The notes beneath the pieces are model-generated. The model saw only the letters and a program-made list of their open reading frames with translations, had not been told where the DNA came from and searched no databases. From Gordonia zhaorongruii (lineage in GTDB: Bacteria; Actinomycetota; Actinomycetes; Mycobacteriales; Mycobacteriaceae): a stretch of 64,000 bases of DNA. The stretch spans positions 1,458,463 to 1,522,462 of the forward strand of contig NZ_CP041763.1 of NCBI RefSeq assembly GCF_007559005.1, written 5' to 3'. Shown here piece by piece: positions 45,768-58,793 of this stretch. The position numbers and the translations under genes were made by a program. How positions within the stretch are numbered: position 1 is the stretch's first letter; every line of letters begins with the position of its first letter.

Positions 45768-45806
45768 CGCTCTCACCTCCGGATATCGTTCCTGATCCTG
45801 CCTTCC

Positions 45807-45836
45807 ATATTACTGTAATCGAACGTATGTTCGCAA
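45807..45836 (-). promoter_or_regulatory. Promoter of the HNH gene
   Basis: Reading the minus strand, TTGCGA (45836-45831) and TAATAT (45812-45807) form -35 and -10 boxes with 18 bases between them. The start of transcription would be near 45800, giving a leader of about 33 bases that contains GGAGGTGA before the TTG. The LexA box lies over the -35 and spacer. Confidence 0.6.
45819..45834. promoter_or_regulatory. LexA (SOS) box upstream of the HNH gene
   Basis: TCGAAC-GTAT-GTTCGC matches the mycobacterial SOS box TCGAAC-N4-GTTCGA at 11 of 12 specified positions. It overlaps the -35 and spacer of the HNH promoter, a position suited to repression until DNA damage removes LexA. Some M. tuberculosis 13E12 genes have SOS boxes in the same place (from memory). 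Confidence 0.8.
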
Positions 45837-45887
45837 CGGTCTGTTGTCGGGTGCGGACGCCGGAGGGCGGTGGCGGCGCGGCTCTCC

Positions 45888-45893
45888 TACAAT
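45888..45893 (+). promoter_or_regulatory. -10 element for a leaderless rpe transcript
   Basis: TACAAT ends seven bases before the ATG at 45901 and there is no Shine-Dalgarno, so rpe is probably leaderless. This supports the start with MCTSGRPAP. The promoter gives rpe expression independent of the genes upstream, from which it is now separated by the HNH gene. Confidence 0.6.
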
Positions 45894-45900
45894 TGCCCGC

Positions 45901-46605
45901 ATGTGCACCAGCGGCCGCCCGGCTCCGATGATCGCCCCCTCCATCCTGTCCGCGGATTTCGCGAACCTCGCTTCCGAGGTGGCCGCGGTCGGACCGTCCG
46001 ACGTGGATCCCGGTGTCGAATGGGTTCACGTGGACGTGATGGACAACCATTTCGTGCCGAACCTGACACTCGGGATGCCGATCGTCGAGAGCTTGCTGAA
46101 GGCGACCGACATTCCTCTCGACTGCCACCTGATGATCGATGATCCGGGGCGCTGGGCGCCGCCGTACGCCGAGGCGGGTGCGTACAACGTGACCTTCCAC
46201 GCCGAGGCGACCGATGATCCGTCGAGCGTGGCGCGCGACATCCGGGCCGCAGGCGGAAAGGCGGGACTCGCAGTGAAGCCGGGCACGCCGCTCGACCCGT
46301 ATCTGGAGATCCTGGGCAACTTCGACACGTTCCTCGTGATGAGTGTCGAGCCCGGGTTCGGCGGTCAGAAGTTCATGCCCGAGGTCCTCGACAAGGTGCG
46401 GACCATCCGCAAGAGAATCGACAGTGATGAGCTCCGCCTGCTCATCGAGATCGACGGCGGGATCTCGGATTCGACGATCGAGCAGGCCGCGGAGGCGGGC
46501 GTCGACTGCTTCGTCGCGGGCTCCGCGGTGTACGGCGGCGACGATCCGTCGGCCCGCGTCGCCGAACTGCGCCGCAAGGCGACCGAGGTGCGCGAGAACC
46601 GGTGA
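45901..46605 (+). CDS. rpe: Ribulose-phosphate 3-epimerase
   Basis: Interconverts ribulose 5-phosphate and xylulose 5-phosphate. The 234-residue TIM barrel has APSILSADFANL near 11-22, HVDVMDNHFVPN near 42-53 (metal-binding His/Asp), HLMID near 77, MSVEPGFGGQKF near 147-158 and EIDGGI near 182. ATG at 45901 fits the -10 seven bases upstream; an in-frame ATG at 45928 is the alternative. Its stop overlaps the ribD GTG, tying ribulose 5-phosphate supply to flavin synthesis by position. Confidence 0.95.
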   Translation: MCTSGRPAPMIAPSILSADFANLASEVAAVGPSDVDPGVEWVHVDVMDNHFVPNLTLGMPIVESLLKATDIPLDCHLMIDDPGRWAPPYAEAGAYNVTFHAEATDDPSSVARDIRAAGGKAGLAVKPGTPLDPYLEILGNFDTFLVMSVEPGFGGQKFMPEVLDKVRTIRKRIDSDELRLLIEIDGGISDSTIEQAAEAGVDCFVAGSAVYGGDDPSARVAELRRKATEVRENR

Positions 46606-47609
46606 TTCCCGAACTCGAGGACGCCATGCGGCGGGCGATCGCGGCGTCGGAGGCTGCCCGAGGCGTGAGTTCCCCGAACCCTCCGGTGGGTGCGGTCATC
46701 CTCGACGGCGACGGGCTGGTGATCGGTACCGGGTCGACCCAGGAAGCCGGCGGGGCGCACGCCGAGGTGATGGCACTGCGCGCCGCGGGCGATGCGGCAC
46801 TGGGCGGAACCGCCGTCGTGACGCTGGAGCCCTGTCACCACACCGGACGCACGGGACCGTGCACCCGCGCGCTGATCGACGCGGGGATCGCGAAGGTCGT
46901 CTATGCCGTAGCCGATCCCAATCCGGACGCCGCCGGGGGAGCGGCCGCACTCGAATCAGCGGGAGTCGAGGTGACCGGCGGCGTGCTGCGCGACGAGGCG
47001 GCGCGGGGCCCTCTGCGCCACTGGTTGTTCCGGCAGCAGCACGATCGACCCAGCGTGATTCTGAAGGTGGCGTCGACTATGGACGGCCGCATCGCGGCGC
47101 CCGACGGCACGAGCCAGTGGATCACGGGCTCCGAGGCGCGTGAGCACACGCACCGTCAGCGATGCGCCGCGGACGCGATCGTGGTCGGGACGGGAACGGC
47201 GCTGGCCGACGACCCGTCACTGACCGCGCGGCAGCCGGATGGAGCGCTGTATCCGCATCAGCCAGTCCGCGTCGTCCTCGGGCACCGCGAGGTCCCCGGT
47301 ACGGCGAAGCTGCGCGACGGCTTGTCGCGCTTTGTGCAGGTCAGCTCGCACGAACCGGTCGACGTGCTGGCCGAACTCCCCGAAGCGCTGACGGTGATCG
47401 TCGAAGGCGGACCGAGTGTCGCCGGCGCGTTTCTCGCGGCAGGCCTCGTCGACGAGGTGCACGTCTATCTCGCCCCGCTGCTGCTCGGCGCGGGAGCTGA
47501 GGCAGTGGACGATCCCACTCAGCGGACACTCGCGGATGCTCGCCGTTTCGCGCGCGACGAGGTGCGAACCCTTGGAGACGACCTGTTCCTGAGGCTGCGG
47601 CGGGTCTGA
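46602..47609 (+). CDS. ribD: Bifunctional riboflavin deaminase-reductase RibD
   Basis: Deaminates and then reduces the pyrimidine intermediate of riboflavin synthesis. The 335-residue protein has the deaminase domain with His53 and Glu55 (HAEVMAL), Cys78 and Cys87 (PCHHTGRTGPC) as zinc site, and the reductase domain from about 145 (VILKVASTMDGRIAAPDGTSQWITG, VEGGPSVAGAF near 267). GTG overlaps rpe. It lies upstream of the FMN riboswitch, so it is not itself under that control. Confidence 0.94.
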   Translation: MIPELEDAMRRAIAASEAARGVSSPNPPVGAVILDGDGLVIGTGSTQEAGGAHAEVMALRAAGDAALGGTAVVTLEPCHHTGRTGPCTRALIDAGIAKVVYAVADPNPDAAGGAAALESAGVEVTGGVLRDEAARGPLRHWLFRQQHDRPSVILKVASTMDGRIAAPDGTSQWITGSEAREHTHRQRCAADAIVVGTGTALADDPSLTARQPDGALYPHQPVRVVLGHREVPGTAKLRDGLSRFVQVSSHEPVDVLAELPEALTVIVEGGPSVAGAFLAAGLVDEVHVYLAPLLLGAGAEAVDDPTQRTLADARRFARDEVRTLGDDLFLRLRRV

Positions 47610-47681
47610 CGAGGCCTCGCGGAGAGCGATTTCCGCCCGTCTCACGCAGCACTCGGACGCGACTCGTCGCCCACTGCGTGC

Positions 47682-47687
47682 TACCTT
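47682..47687 (+). promoter_or_regulatory. Putative -10 for the riboswitch-controlled rib operon
   Basis: TACCTT fits TANNNT and would start RNA near 47694, immediately before the riboswitch P1 stem. The -35 region is weak. Confidence 0.4.
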
Positions 47688-47695
47688 CGGAAGTA

Positions 47696-47841
47696 GTTCT
47701 CGGGGCGGGGTGAGACTCCCCACCGGCGGTGATGCCTTCACAGGGACGAGCCCGCGAGCGCCTGCATCCTTCACGGGTGCAGGGTCAGCAGATTCCGGTG
47801 AGATTCCGGAGCCGACGGTCATAGTCCGGATGCGAGAGAAC
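47696..47841 (+). promoter_or_regulatory. FMN riboswitch
   Basis: The element shows the conserved RFN blocks in order: GGGGCGGGGTG with ACTCCCCACCGGCGGT, AGCCCGCGAGCG, GGTCAGCAGATTCCGGTG, and GATTCCGGAGCCGACGGT followed by ATAGTCCGGATG. The P1 stem pairs GTTCTC (47696-47701) with GAGAAC (47836-47841). It lies 61 bases before ribE, so FMN binding should lower expression of ribE-ribBA-ribH. No terminator stem with T run lies between, so control is more likely at translation or by Rho. Confidence 0.95.
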
Positions 47842-47902
47842 CGCAGCGCGGCACCGAGCCGTGAACTGTCTGTCCCGAGCGCGCACGTGCAAAGGAGAGA
47901 CG

Positions 47903-48525
47903 GTGTTCACCGGAATCGTTGAGGAGCGCGGCGAGATCATCGCCCGTGAAGACCTCGCAGAAGCCGCGCGTTTCCGTATTCGCGGCCCCGTAGCCACCAG
48001 TGACGCATCCTTCGGCGACTCGATCGCCGTCAACGGCGTCTGTCTGACGGTCGTCGAACTCGACGGCGATGCGTTCACCGTCGATGTCATGGCGGAGACG
48101 CTGCACCGGAGCTCCCTCGATCGACTCGGCGCGGGCGCGTCCGTGAACCTCGAGCGTGCGATGGCCGCCGACGGACGGTTCGGTGGACATATCGTCCAGG
48201 GCCACGTCGACGGCGTCGGTGCCGTCGTGTCGATCACGCCGAGCGAGAACTGGACCGTGGTGCGGATCGCGGTTCCTGCGGACCTCGCACGATACGTGGT
48301 GGAGAAGGGATCGATCACCGTCGACGGGATCTCCCTCACGGTGTCCGGAATCGGGTCGGTCGAGGGCACCGGCGATTGGCTGGAGGTCTCGTTGATCCCG
48401 ACGACCCTCTCGGAGACCACCCTCGGCACGGTGGCGGCCGGAGCACGAGTGAATCTGGAAGTGGATGTCATCGCGAAGTACGTCGAGCGTCTGACCGGCG
48501 CCGGCCAGACAGAAGGTGGACGGTC

Positions 48526-48529
<4 letters not shown>
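47903..48529 (+). CDS. ribE: Riboflavin synthase alpha subunit
   Basis: Dismutates two 6,7-dimethyl-8-ribityllumazine molecules to riboflavin. The 208-residue protein has the family's internal duplication: [10 protein letters not shown] at the start, [11 protein letters not shown] near 39-49 in the first lumazine-binding half, and GHVDGVG near 102 with [11 protein letters not shown] in the second. GTG at 47903 follows AAAGGAGAG and the FMN riboswitch. The stop overlaps ribBA. Confidence 0.94.
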
Positions 48530-50758
<2,229 letters not shown>

Positions 50759-50815
50759 GCCGAGCGCACGGCGCGCCGAGCCCAGGCATCTGCGCCATCG
50801 GGTTGACGACGTGGC

Positions 50816-50821
50816 TAGGCT
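50816..50821 (+). promoter_or_regulatory. -10 element for a leaderless DUF6226-like transcript
   Basis: TAGGCT ends seven bases before the ATG at 50829. No Shine-Dalgarno is present. It decides the start over the GTG at 50811, which lies upstream of the hexamer. Confidence 0.5.
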
Positions 50822-50828
50822 GGTCGTC

Positions 50829-51488
50829 ATGCGAAGCAGTGCGGCGCAAGGATACGTGCGTCCGGACATCGACCTGAACCCGTACGTTGCTGACGACGGG
50901 GTCCGATTCGGCGATCACTGGGAGGACGGGCCCGCGCCCGACGAGGCGTACGCGACCATCTCTCATCCCGAGCGGTTCGAGCGGATCGTTCTCGTGGCGA
51001 ACAGCATCATCGAGCACCTCTCCGCGCGGTACGAGGTGACCGTCGAGGTGGACGAGGACGCCGAGAGTCGCGTCGAGGAGCGACCTGCGCCCGACCGTCG
51101 CGTGACGTTGACTCCCGCCAGTCCTCATGCGGCGCCCATCTCCTTCGATCTGTACCCGTCATCGGTGGTCCTCACCTGTGGACTGCTCAGCGAGTTCGTT
51201 CACCCCGATTGCATGTGCGATGCCTGCGACGCACAGGTGATCACCGAGGTGGAGAGCCTCGAATCGGAGGTGTTCGGGGTAGTCGACGGTGGACTCAGCG
51301 AGTCGGTGACCGGCGCAGTCCGCCTGTGGAAGGAACATGAGCTCGATGCCTCCGGAACCAGCCGGACGGGCCGCTGCGTGGTGTTCCCCGAGGACAAACC
51401 GGTGGTCAAGGCCGCGCGGCGGGCGCTCAAGGAGTTCGGCGGCGAATGGGCGCCGTGGCCGCTGAAGTCTGTCGTACCGGCCGACTAG
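50829..51488 (+). CDS. DUF6226-like protein of unknown function
   Basis: A 219-residue soluble protein, acidic, without signal or membrane segments. It contains [24 protein letters not shown] near 45-68, [16 protein letters not shown] near 105-120, and [12 protein letters not shown] near 126-137, where three to four cysteines could bind a metal. The pattern recalls the DUF6226 family (uncertain, from memory). ATG at 50829 is supported by a -10 hexamer at seven bases. It lies between the rib operon and uvrC, with no shared gene overlap, so its context gives no function. Confidence 0.55.
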   Translation: MRSSAAQGYVRPDIDLNPYVADDGVRFGDHWEDGPAPDEAYATISHPERFERIVLVANSIIEHLSARYEVTVEVDEDAESRVEERPAPDRRVTLTPASPHAAPISFDLYPSSVVLTCGLLSEFVHPDCMCDACDAQVITEVESLESEVFGVVDGGLSESVTGAVRLWKEHELDASGTSRTGRCVVFPEDKPVVKAARRALKEFGGEWAPWPLKSVVPAD

Positions 51489-51491
51489 CCT
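51486..51491 (+). promoter_or_regulatory. -10 element for uvrC
   Basis: TAGCCT, overlapping the previous stop codon, ends seven bases before the GTG at 51499. A GGAGG lies between but only two bases from the start, too close for normal use, so a leaderless transcript is more likely. Confidence 0.45.
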
Positions 51492-51498
51492 GGAGGAC

Positions 51499-53460
51499 GT
51501 GCCAGACCCGTCGACCTATCGCCCGGCATCGGGCTCGATTCCCACCGATCCCGGCGTCTACAAGTTTCGTGACGCGCATCGGCGAGTGATTTACGTCGGC
51601 AAGGCCAAGAACCTCCGTTCCCGGCTGACCTCTTATTTCGCGGACCTGACCGGCCTGCACCCGCGCACCCGGCAGATGGTGACGACCGCGGCGTCCGTCG
51701 AATGGACTGTCGTCGGCACCGAGGTCGAGGCCCTGCAGCTCGAGTACAACTGGATCAAGGAGTTCGATCCGCGCTTCAACGTCCGCTATCGGGACGATAA
51801 GAGCTACCCGATGCTCGCGGTGACGCTGAATGAGAAGTACCCGCGCGTGTTCGTGTACCGGGGCCCGCGCCGACCGGGAGTTCGGTACTTCGGTCCGTAC
51901 TCCCACGCCTGGGCCATTCGCGAGACCGTCGACCTGCTGACGCGGGTGTTTCCGGTGCGCACCTGTTCAACCGGCGTGTTCCGGCGCAACGAGCAGATGG
52001 GCAGGCCCTGCTTGCTCGGCTACATCGACAAGTGCTCGGCACCGTGCGTGGGGCGGGTGGACGCCGACGAGCACCGGGCGATCGTCGAGGACTTCTGCGA
52101 TTTCCTCGCGGGTAAGACGGATCGTCTGGTCCGCAGGCTGGAACGCGAGATGGCCACTGCCGCCGAGGACTTGGATTTCGAGCGCGCCGCGCGTCTGCGC
52201 GACGACGTGTCCGCGCTCAAGCGCGCCATGGAGAAGCAGGCCGTCGTCCTCGGCAGCGGCACCGATGCCGATGTGATAGCGATGGTGGGCGATGAACTGG
52301 AGTCGTCGGTGCAGATCTTCCACGTCCGGGACGGCCGGGTGCGCGGCGAACGCGGCTGGGTGGTCGAGGTGCAGGAGAGCGCGAGCCGCGCGGAACAGGT
52401 GGAGACCTTCCTGACGCAGTTCTACGGTGCCGAGTCGGAGATGAGCTCCGGCATCCCGCGCGAGGTTCTGGTGCCGGTCCTGCCGGACGACCCGGCGCGG
52501 TTGTCCGACTGGCTGACGCAGCGACGTGGATCGCGTGTCGAGGTCCGGGTGCCGCAGCGCGGCGACAAGCGGAACTTGATGGCGACCGTCGAGCGCAACG
52601 CGTCCGACTCGCTCGTTCGGCACAAGCTGCAACGGGCAGGCGACCTGACCACCCGATCGGCGGCGCTCACCGAGCTGCAGGAATACCTCGGACTCGACGT
52701 CGCACCGCTGCGCATCGAGTGCATCGACATCTCGCACGTACAGGGCACCGATGTGGTGGCCTCGCTCGTCGTCTTCGAGGACGGTCTGCCGAGAAAATCG
52801 GATTACCGGCATTACGGCATCAAGGAGGCGGCAGGCGACGGCCGCTCCGACGACGTCGCGTCGATCGCAGAGGTCACGCGCAGGCGGTTCCTGCGTCATC
52901 GGGCCGGCGAGGGGGCGGCCCCTCCGCCTGCCGACAGCGGCGAGGCACCGGCGGACGAACGCCGGGTCCGCAAGTTCGCGTATCCGCCCAACCTGTTCGT
53001 CGTCGATGGCGGTGCGCCGCAGGTGCATGCGGCAGCGACGGTGCTCGACGAGCTGGGCGTGGCGGACGTCGCGATCGTCGGCCTGGCCAAAAGGCTCGAA
53101 GAAGTGTGGATTCCGGGTGATGATGAGCCGGTGATCCTGCCACGCAACAGCGAAGCGCTCTTCCTGTTGCAGCGGGTGCGCGACGAGGCGCACCGGTTCG
53201 CGATCACCTTCCATCGCAGCAAACGGAGCAAGCGCATGACGGCGTCGGCGCTCGACGGGATACCCGGCCTCGGCTCCACGCGCCGCACGGCGCTCGTGAC
53301 GCATTTCGGGTCGGTGGCGAACCTCAAGCAGGCGAGCCTCGAGGAGATCGCGGACGTTCCCGGCATCGGCGTCACTACCGCGCAGACGGTGCACGATGCC
53401 CTGCGAGACGAGCGAGACGAGACTGTGGGTTCAGGTGAACAGAAAGGTGTCGACCGGTGA
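51499..53460 (+). CDS. uvrC: Excinuclease ABC subunit C
   Basis: Makes both incisions in nucleotide excision repair. The 653-residue protein has the GIY-YIG nuclease domain ([20 protein letters not shown] near 18-37), a UVR motif around 205-240, the RNase H-like C-terminal nuclease ([13 protein letters not shown] near 407 with its Asp) and a tandem helix-hairpin-helix region ([24 protein letters not shown]) at 585-635. No SOS box is seen upstream. The stop overlaps rapZ, an order conserved in actinobacteria. Confidence 0.95.
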   Translation: MPDPSTYRPASGSIPTDPGVYKFRDAHRRVIYVGKAKNLRSRLTSYFADLTGLHPRTRQMVTTAASVEWTVVGTEVEALQLEYNWIKEFDPRFNVRYRDDKSYPMLAVTLNEKYPRVFVYRGPRRPGVRYFGPYSHAWAIRETVDLLTRVFPVRTCSTGVFRRNEQMGRPCLLGYIDKCSAPCVGRVDADEHRAIVEDFCDFLAGKTDRLVRRLEREMATAAEDLDFERAARLRDDVSALKRAMEKQAVVLGSGTDADVIAMVGDELESSVQIFHVRDGRVRGERGWVVEVQESASRAEQVETFLTQFYGAESEMSSGIPREVLVPVLPDDPARLSDWLTQRRGSRVEVRVPQRGDKRNLMATVERNASDSLVRHKLQRAGDLTTRSAALTELQEYLGLDVAPLRIECIDISHVQGTDVVASLVVFEDGLPRKSDYRHYGIKEAAGDGRSDDVASIAEVTRRRFLRHRAGEGAAPPPADSGEAPADERRVRKFAYPPNLFVVDGGAPQVHAAATVLDELGVADVAIVGLAKRLEEVWIPGDDEPVILPRNSEALFLLQRVRDEAHRFAITFHRSKRSKRMTASALDGIPGLGSTRRTALVTHFGSVANLKQASLEEIADVPGIGVTTAQTVHDALRDERDETVGSGEQKGVDR

Positions 53461-54353
53461 GTGACCAAAATGGGACCACGACGGTCTTGTTCGTGACGGG
53501 CATGTCCGGAGCGGGCCGGACCTCGGTCGCCAACATCCTCGAGGACGACGGTTGGTACGTGTCCGACAACGTGCCGGTGTCGCTGATCGCTCAGCTGATC
53601 GAGAAGGTGCGCAGCAGCGAGGTGGGTGCGCAGAAGATCGCGCTCGTCGTGCGGGGGAGCGATTCGTCGTTCGCCGACGACATCGCGGGACTGTGCGACG
53701 GTCTGGAGGCGGACGGAGCTCAGACGGCGGTCATCTTCGTCGACGCCTCCGACGACGTGCTGGTCCGCCGCTTCGAGCAGGTCCGCAGGCGTCACCCACT
53801 GCAGGGCAACGGCACACTGAGCGAAGGGATCACGGCCGAGCGCGAGATCCTCGAGGCGGTGCAGACCGCGGCGGGCACCGTGATCGACACGTCGAATCTG
53901 AGCTCGACCAGGCTGCGGGCGATCGTGGAAAGCACGTTCCCGCACGTCGGCGGGTCGGGTCTCTCAGTGGCCGTTCAGTCGTTCGGATTCAAGTACGGGC
54001 TGCCGATCGACTGCGACCTCGTGGTGGACGTGCGATTCCTGCCGAATCCGTTCTGGATTCCCGAACTGCGTGAGCACGACGGACGCGAGCCACGTGTCCG
54101 CGACTACGTGCTGGGACAGGACGACGCACTCGAGTTCATCGACCGCTACGTGGAGCTGGTCGGAATCGTCGCGCGGGGATATCTGCGCGAAGGAAAGGGG
54201 TACATGACGATCGGTGTCGGATGCACAGGCGGCAAGCATCGCAGCGTGGCGATGTCGCATGAGCTCGCACGACGCCTCGAGGGAGTCGCCGACGAGAACG
54301 GGCAGTCGCGCTACGAGGTGCAGGTGACGCACCGCGATCTGGGTCGCGAGTGA
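53457..54353 (+). CDS. rapZ: RapZ-family nucleotide-binding protein (YvcJ)
   Basis: A 298-residue P-loop protein with [11 protein letters not shown] at about 13-23 (Arg in place of the usual Lys of the Walker A, as in mycobacteria), [19 protein letters not shown] near 177-195 and [10 protein letters not shown] near 258. In E. coli RapZ guides RNase E to GlmZ; in actinobacteria the role is less clear. The GTG overlaps uvrC, and its stop overlaps yvcK. Confidence 0.92.
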   Translation: MSDQNGTTTVLFVTGMSGAGRTSVANILEDDGWYVSDNVPVSLIAQLIEKVRSSEVGAQKIALVVRGSDSSFADDIAGLCDGLEADGAQTAVIFVDASDDVLVRRFEQVRRRHPLQGNGTLSEGITAEREILEAVQTAAGTVIDTSNLSSTRLRAIVESTFPHVGGSGLSVAVQSFGFKYGLPIDCDLVVDVRFLPNPFWIPELREHDGREPRVRDYVLGQDDALEFIDRYVELVGIVARGYLREGKGYMTIGVGCTGGKHRSVAMSHELARRLEGVADENGQSRYEVQVTHRDLGRE

Positions 54354-55339
54354 AGGCCGCAGCCCTCGGTGGGGGACACGGCCTCTTCAACACCCTCACC
54401 GCGGTTCGGTACCTGACCGCTGACGTGACCGCGATCGTCACGGTCGCCGACGACGGCGGCTCCTCCGGACGTCTTCGGAACGAGCTCGGCGGAATCCCGC
54501 CGGGGGATCTGCGGATGGCATTGGCCGCCCTGATGGGTGCACCGACCGCCCTGGCGGAGCGCGAGGAGCGGGATCCGGCGGCAGCCCGGCGACACATCCG
54601 GTGGTCGCGGATACTGCAGCACCGACTCGGCGGCTACGGTGCTCTCGCCGGGCATCCGGTCGGCAACCTCATGCTCGCGGGGGTCGAGGAGCTCACCGAC
54701 GACGTCGTCGAGGCCCTCGACACCATCATCGATCTGTTCGGCATCGACGGTCGCGTGCTGCCGATGTCGCCGGGACCGCTCGTCATCGAGGCGGACGTGA
54801 CCGGACTGGAATCCGATCCGCGCATGAGCCGCGTGATCCGCGGGCAGGTGGCCGTGGCGACGACACCGGGCAAGGTGCGACGAGTCCGGGTCATCCCCGG
54901 GGAACCCGACGCGTGCACGGCGGCGATCAGCGCGATCAGCGATGCTGATCTGGTGACGATCGGTCCCGGCTCGTGGTTCTCCAGCGTGATTCCGCACGTG
55001 CTGGTGCCCGCACAGGTCACGGCTCTGCGCGAGACGTCCGCCCGCAAGGTGCTGTTCGTGAATCTGGCGAACGAGCCGGGGGAGACCACCGGGTTCTCGG
55101 TGGAGCGTCATCTGCACGTGCTGCATGCGCATGCCGACACGCTGCGCGTCGACGATGTGGTGGTCGATGCGGGTTCGGTGTCCGTCGGATCCGAGCGCGA
55201 GCACCTGAAGAGAGCCGCCGCATCGTTCGGTGCGCGGCTGGTCGTCGCCGACCTCGCGGTGCCCGGAACGCATGAGCACGATCCACAGAAGGCAGCGCAG
55301 ACCTTGAGGCGCCTGTTGGCCGAAGACACCGACCGGTAG
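54350..55339 (+). CDS. yvcK: YvcK/CuvA family gluconeogenesis/morphology factor
   Basis: A 329-residue protein of the CofD-like Rossmann fold: [11 protein letters not shown] at 4-14, [12 protein letters not shown] near 33-44, [11 protein letters not shown] near 102, and [17 protein letters not shown] later. Relatives support growth on gluconeogenic carbon sources and cell shape in mycobacteria (CuvA). GTG overlaps rapZ. It precedes whiA as in most Gram-positives (rapZ-yvcK-whiA). Confidence 0.92.
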   Translation: MKAAALGGGHGLFNTLTAVRYLTADVTAIVTVADDGGSSGRLRNELGGIPPGDLRMALAALMGAPTALAEREERDPAAARRHIRWSRILQHRLGGYGALAGHPVGNLMLAGVEELTDDVVEALDTIIDLFGIDGRVLPMSPGPLVIEADVTGLESDPRMSRVIRGQVAVATTPGKVRRVRVIPGEPDACTAAISAISDADLVTIGPGSWFSSVIPHVLVPAQVTALRETSARKVLFVNLANEPGETTGFSVERHLHVLHAHADTLRVDDVVVDAGSVSVGSEREHLKRAAASFGARLVVADLAVPGTHEHDPQKAAQTLRRLLAEDTDR

Positions 55340-55436
55340 TCTGAATTGCATTGCGCCGTCGACGCCCACCTCCCTCCAGGGCCCGACTAGGTGTGGTGGG
55401 GACGGAATTCGTGTTTGTTACAGGAGGCTACGACCA
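55340..55436 (+). other. yvcK-whiA gap with hairpin and putative whiA promoter
   Basis: TAGTCT at 55337-55342 fits a -10. CCCACC (55365-55370) and GGTGGG (55395-55400) can pair into a leader hairpin around a 24-base loop. CAGGAGG at 55421-55427 is a strong ribosome-binding site for whiA. No conserved RNA family was recognised. Confidence 0.4.
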
Positions 55437-56420
55437 GTGGCGATGACCGGTGCGGTCAAGGACGAACTGAGCCGTCTGGCGGTGACCCAGATCAGTTGCC
55501 GTAAGGCCGAGGTCTCGGCCCTGCTGCGGTTCGCCGGCGGATTGCAGATCGTGGCGGGCCGGGTGGTCGTCGAGGCGGAGGTCGACCTCGGAAACGTCGC
55601 GCGACGTCTCCGCCAGGAGATCCACGACCTGTTCGGCTACAACTCGGATGTTCACGTCCTGCGCTCGGGCGGGGCACGGAAGAGCGCGCGCTACATCGTG
55701 CGCATCACCAAGGACGGCGAAGGTCTGGCCCGGCAGACCGGGCTGCTCGACATGCGCGGCAGGCCCGTGCGGGGCTTGCCGGCCCAGGTGGTCGGCGGCA
55801 GCGTCGGAGACGCTGAAGCGGCGTGGCGCGGTGCGTTCCTCGCGCACGGATCCCTCACCGAACCGGGCCGATCCTCGGCACTCGAAGTGAGCTGCCCGGG
55901 GCCGGAGGCCGCTCTCGCTCTCGTGGGCGCGGCACGCAGGCTCGGCGTGAGTGCTAAGGCCCGAGAGGTGCGCGGCGCGGACCGGGTGGTGATCCGCGAC
56001 GGCGAGGCGATCGGCGCACTTCTGACCAAGATGGGTGCACACGACACCCGACTGGTGTGGGAGGAGCGACGCATGCGCCGGGAGGTCCGGGCAACGGCCA
56101 ACCGGCTGGCGAACTTCGACGACGCGAACCTGCGCCGTTCGGCGCGGGCCGCCGTCGCGGCAGCGGCCCGTGTGGAACGTGCACTGGACATCCTGGGCGA
56201 CGAAGTGCCCGACCACCTCGTCGCCGCAGGCAGCCTCCGCGTCGCGCATCGGCAGGCCTCGCTCGAGGAACTGGGCCAGCTCGCGGACCCGCCGATGACC
56301 AAGGACGCGGTGGCAGGCCGCATTCGCAGGCTGCTGTCGATGGCCGATAAGAAGGCGCGCACCGAGGGCTTGCCCGACACGGAGTCGGCCGTCACCGCCG
56401 AACTGCTGGACGATGCGTGA
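55437..56420 (+). CDS. whiA: WhiA-family transcription regulator
   Basis: DNA-binding protein required for sporulation-related division in Streptomyces and kept as a core gene elsewhere. The 327-residue protein has the LAGLIDADG-homing-endonuclease-like N-terminal part and a C-terminal helix-turn-helix with [28 protein letters not shown] near 266-293, cut here into the usual DNA-contact motif. Its LAGLIDADG catalytic residues are not needed in this family. GTG at 55437 follows CAGGAGG. It ends the uvrC-rapZ-yvcK-whiA set. Confidence 0.94.
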   Translation: MAMTGAVKDELSRLAVTQISCRKAEVSALLRFAGGLQIVAGRVVVEAEVDLGNVARRLRQEIHDLFGYNSDVHVLRSGGARKSARYIVRITKDGEGLARQTGLLDMRGRPVRGLPAQVVGGSVGDAEAAWRGAFLAHGSLTEPGRSSALEVSCPGPEAALALVGAARRLGVSAKAREVRGADRVVIRDGEAIGALLTKMGAHDTRLVWEERRMRREVRATANRLANFDDANLRRSARAAVAAAARVERALDILGDEVPDHLVAAGSLRVAHRQASLEELGQLADPPMTKDAVAGRIRRLLSMADKKARTEGLPDTESAVTAELLDDA

Positions 56421-57573
<1,153 letters not shown>

Positions 57574-57575
57574 AG

Positions 57576-58793
57576 ATGGCTGTTCGAACCCTCAAGGACC
57601 TTCTCGCCGAAGGTGTCTCGGGCCGTGGCGTGCTGGTCCGGTCAGATTTCAACGTGCCGCTCGACGGCAGTGAGATCACCGACCCCGGCCGGATCATCGC
57701 GTCGGCGCCGACCCTGCGCACGCTGGTGGAGGCCGGAGCCAAGGTCATCGTGACCGCCCACCTCGGCCGCCCCACAGGCGAACCGGATCCCGCGCTCTCG
57801 CTGGCGCCGGTCGCCGCACGACTGTCCGAGGAGCTCGGGCGCAACGTCCAGCTGGCGGGCGATGTGGTCGGGTCGGACGCACTCGCACGTGCGGAGGGCC
57901 TGACCGACGGCGACATCCTCCTGCTGGAGAACATCCGCTTCGATCCGCGTGAGACCAGTAAGGACGATGCCGAGCGGGCCAAGCTCGCTGCGGCGCTCGT
58001 CGAACTGGTCGGCGAGGACGGCGCTTTCGTCTCCGACGGATTCGGTGTGGTGCATCGCAAGCAGGCGTCGGTCTACGACGTCGCCGAGCTGCTGCCCTCC
58101 TACGCGGGCGATCTGGTCGCGACCGAGGTCGACGTGCTGGCCAAGATCACCGGCGACGTCGCCGACCCGTACGCGGTGGTGCTCGGCGGTTCGAAGGTGT
58201 CCGACAAGCTCGGTGTCATCGAGGCGCTGGCGCCCAAGGTCGACACTCTGGTTATCGGCGGCGGGATGGCGTTCACGTTCATCAAGGCACAGGGCAGCCC
58301 GGTGGGCGACTCCCTTCTGCAGGCCGACATGATCGACACCTGCAAGGATCTCCTCGAGCGGTTCGGCGATGTGATCCATCTGCCGCACGACATCGTCGTG
58401 GCCGACTCGTTCGCACCGGATGCGCAGACGAGCATCGCGTCGACGGCGGACGGGTTCTCCGAGGGCATGGGCCTGGACATCGGTCCCGGTTCGGTCGAAC
58501 GATTCGCCGCAGTGCTCTCCGGTGCGAAGACGGTCTTCTGGAACGGCCCGTCGGGTGTGTTCGAGTTCGAGAAGTTCGCGGCGGGGACGCGCGGGGTCGC
58601 AGAGGCGATCGCGAAGGCCACCGCCAATGGCGCCTTCAGCGTGGTGGGCGGCGGCGACTCGGCTGCCGCCGTGCGGTCGCTCGGCATCCCGGACGACGCG
58701 TTCTCGCACATCTCGACCGGTGGCGGGGCCTCGCTCGAGTACCTGGAAGGCAAGGTACTGCCCGGCCTTCAGGTTCTGGAACAGGAGAAGTGA
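57576..58793 (+). CDS. pgk: Phosphoglycerate kinase
   Basis: Transfers phosphate from 1,3-bisphosphoglycerate to ADP. The 405-residue protein has [13 protein letters not shown] near 20-32, [11 protein letters not shown] near 67, [12 protein letters not shown] near 115, [11 protein letters not shown] near 206 and GGGDSAAAV near 358. ATG is two bases after the gap stop; the pgk TGA shares one base with the tpiA ATG. Confidence 0.96.
   Translation: MAVRTLKDLLAEGVSGRGVLVRSDFNVPLDGSEITDPGRIIASAPTLRTLVEAGAKVIVTAHLGRPTGEPDPALSLAPVAARLSEELGRNVQLAGDVVGSDALARAEGLTDGDILLLENIRFDPRETSKDDAERAKLAAALVELVGEDGAFVSDGFGVVHRKQASVYDVAELLPSYAGDLVATEVDVLAKITGDVADPYAVVLGGSKVSDKLGVIEALAPKVDTLVIGGGMAFTFIKAQGSPVGDSLLQADMIDTCKDLLERFGDVIHLPHDIVVADSFAPDAQTSIASTADGFSEGMGLDIGPGSVERFAAVLSGAKTVFWNGPSGVFEFEKFAAGTRGVAEAIAKATANGAFSVVGGGDSAAAVRSLGIPDDAFSHISTGGGASLEYLEGKVLPGLQVLEQEK

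Noticed and set aside
55411..55446. Short upstream frame (11 codons) overlapping the whiA start
   Set aside because: No convincing ribosome-binding site of its own, and the frame runs through the whiA Shine-Dalgarno; probably chance.
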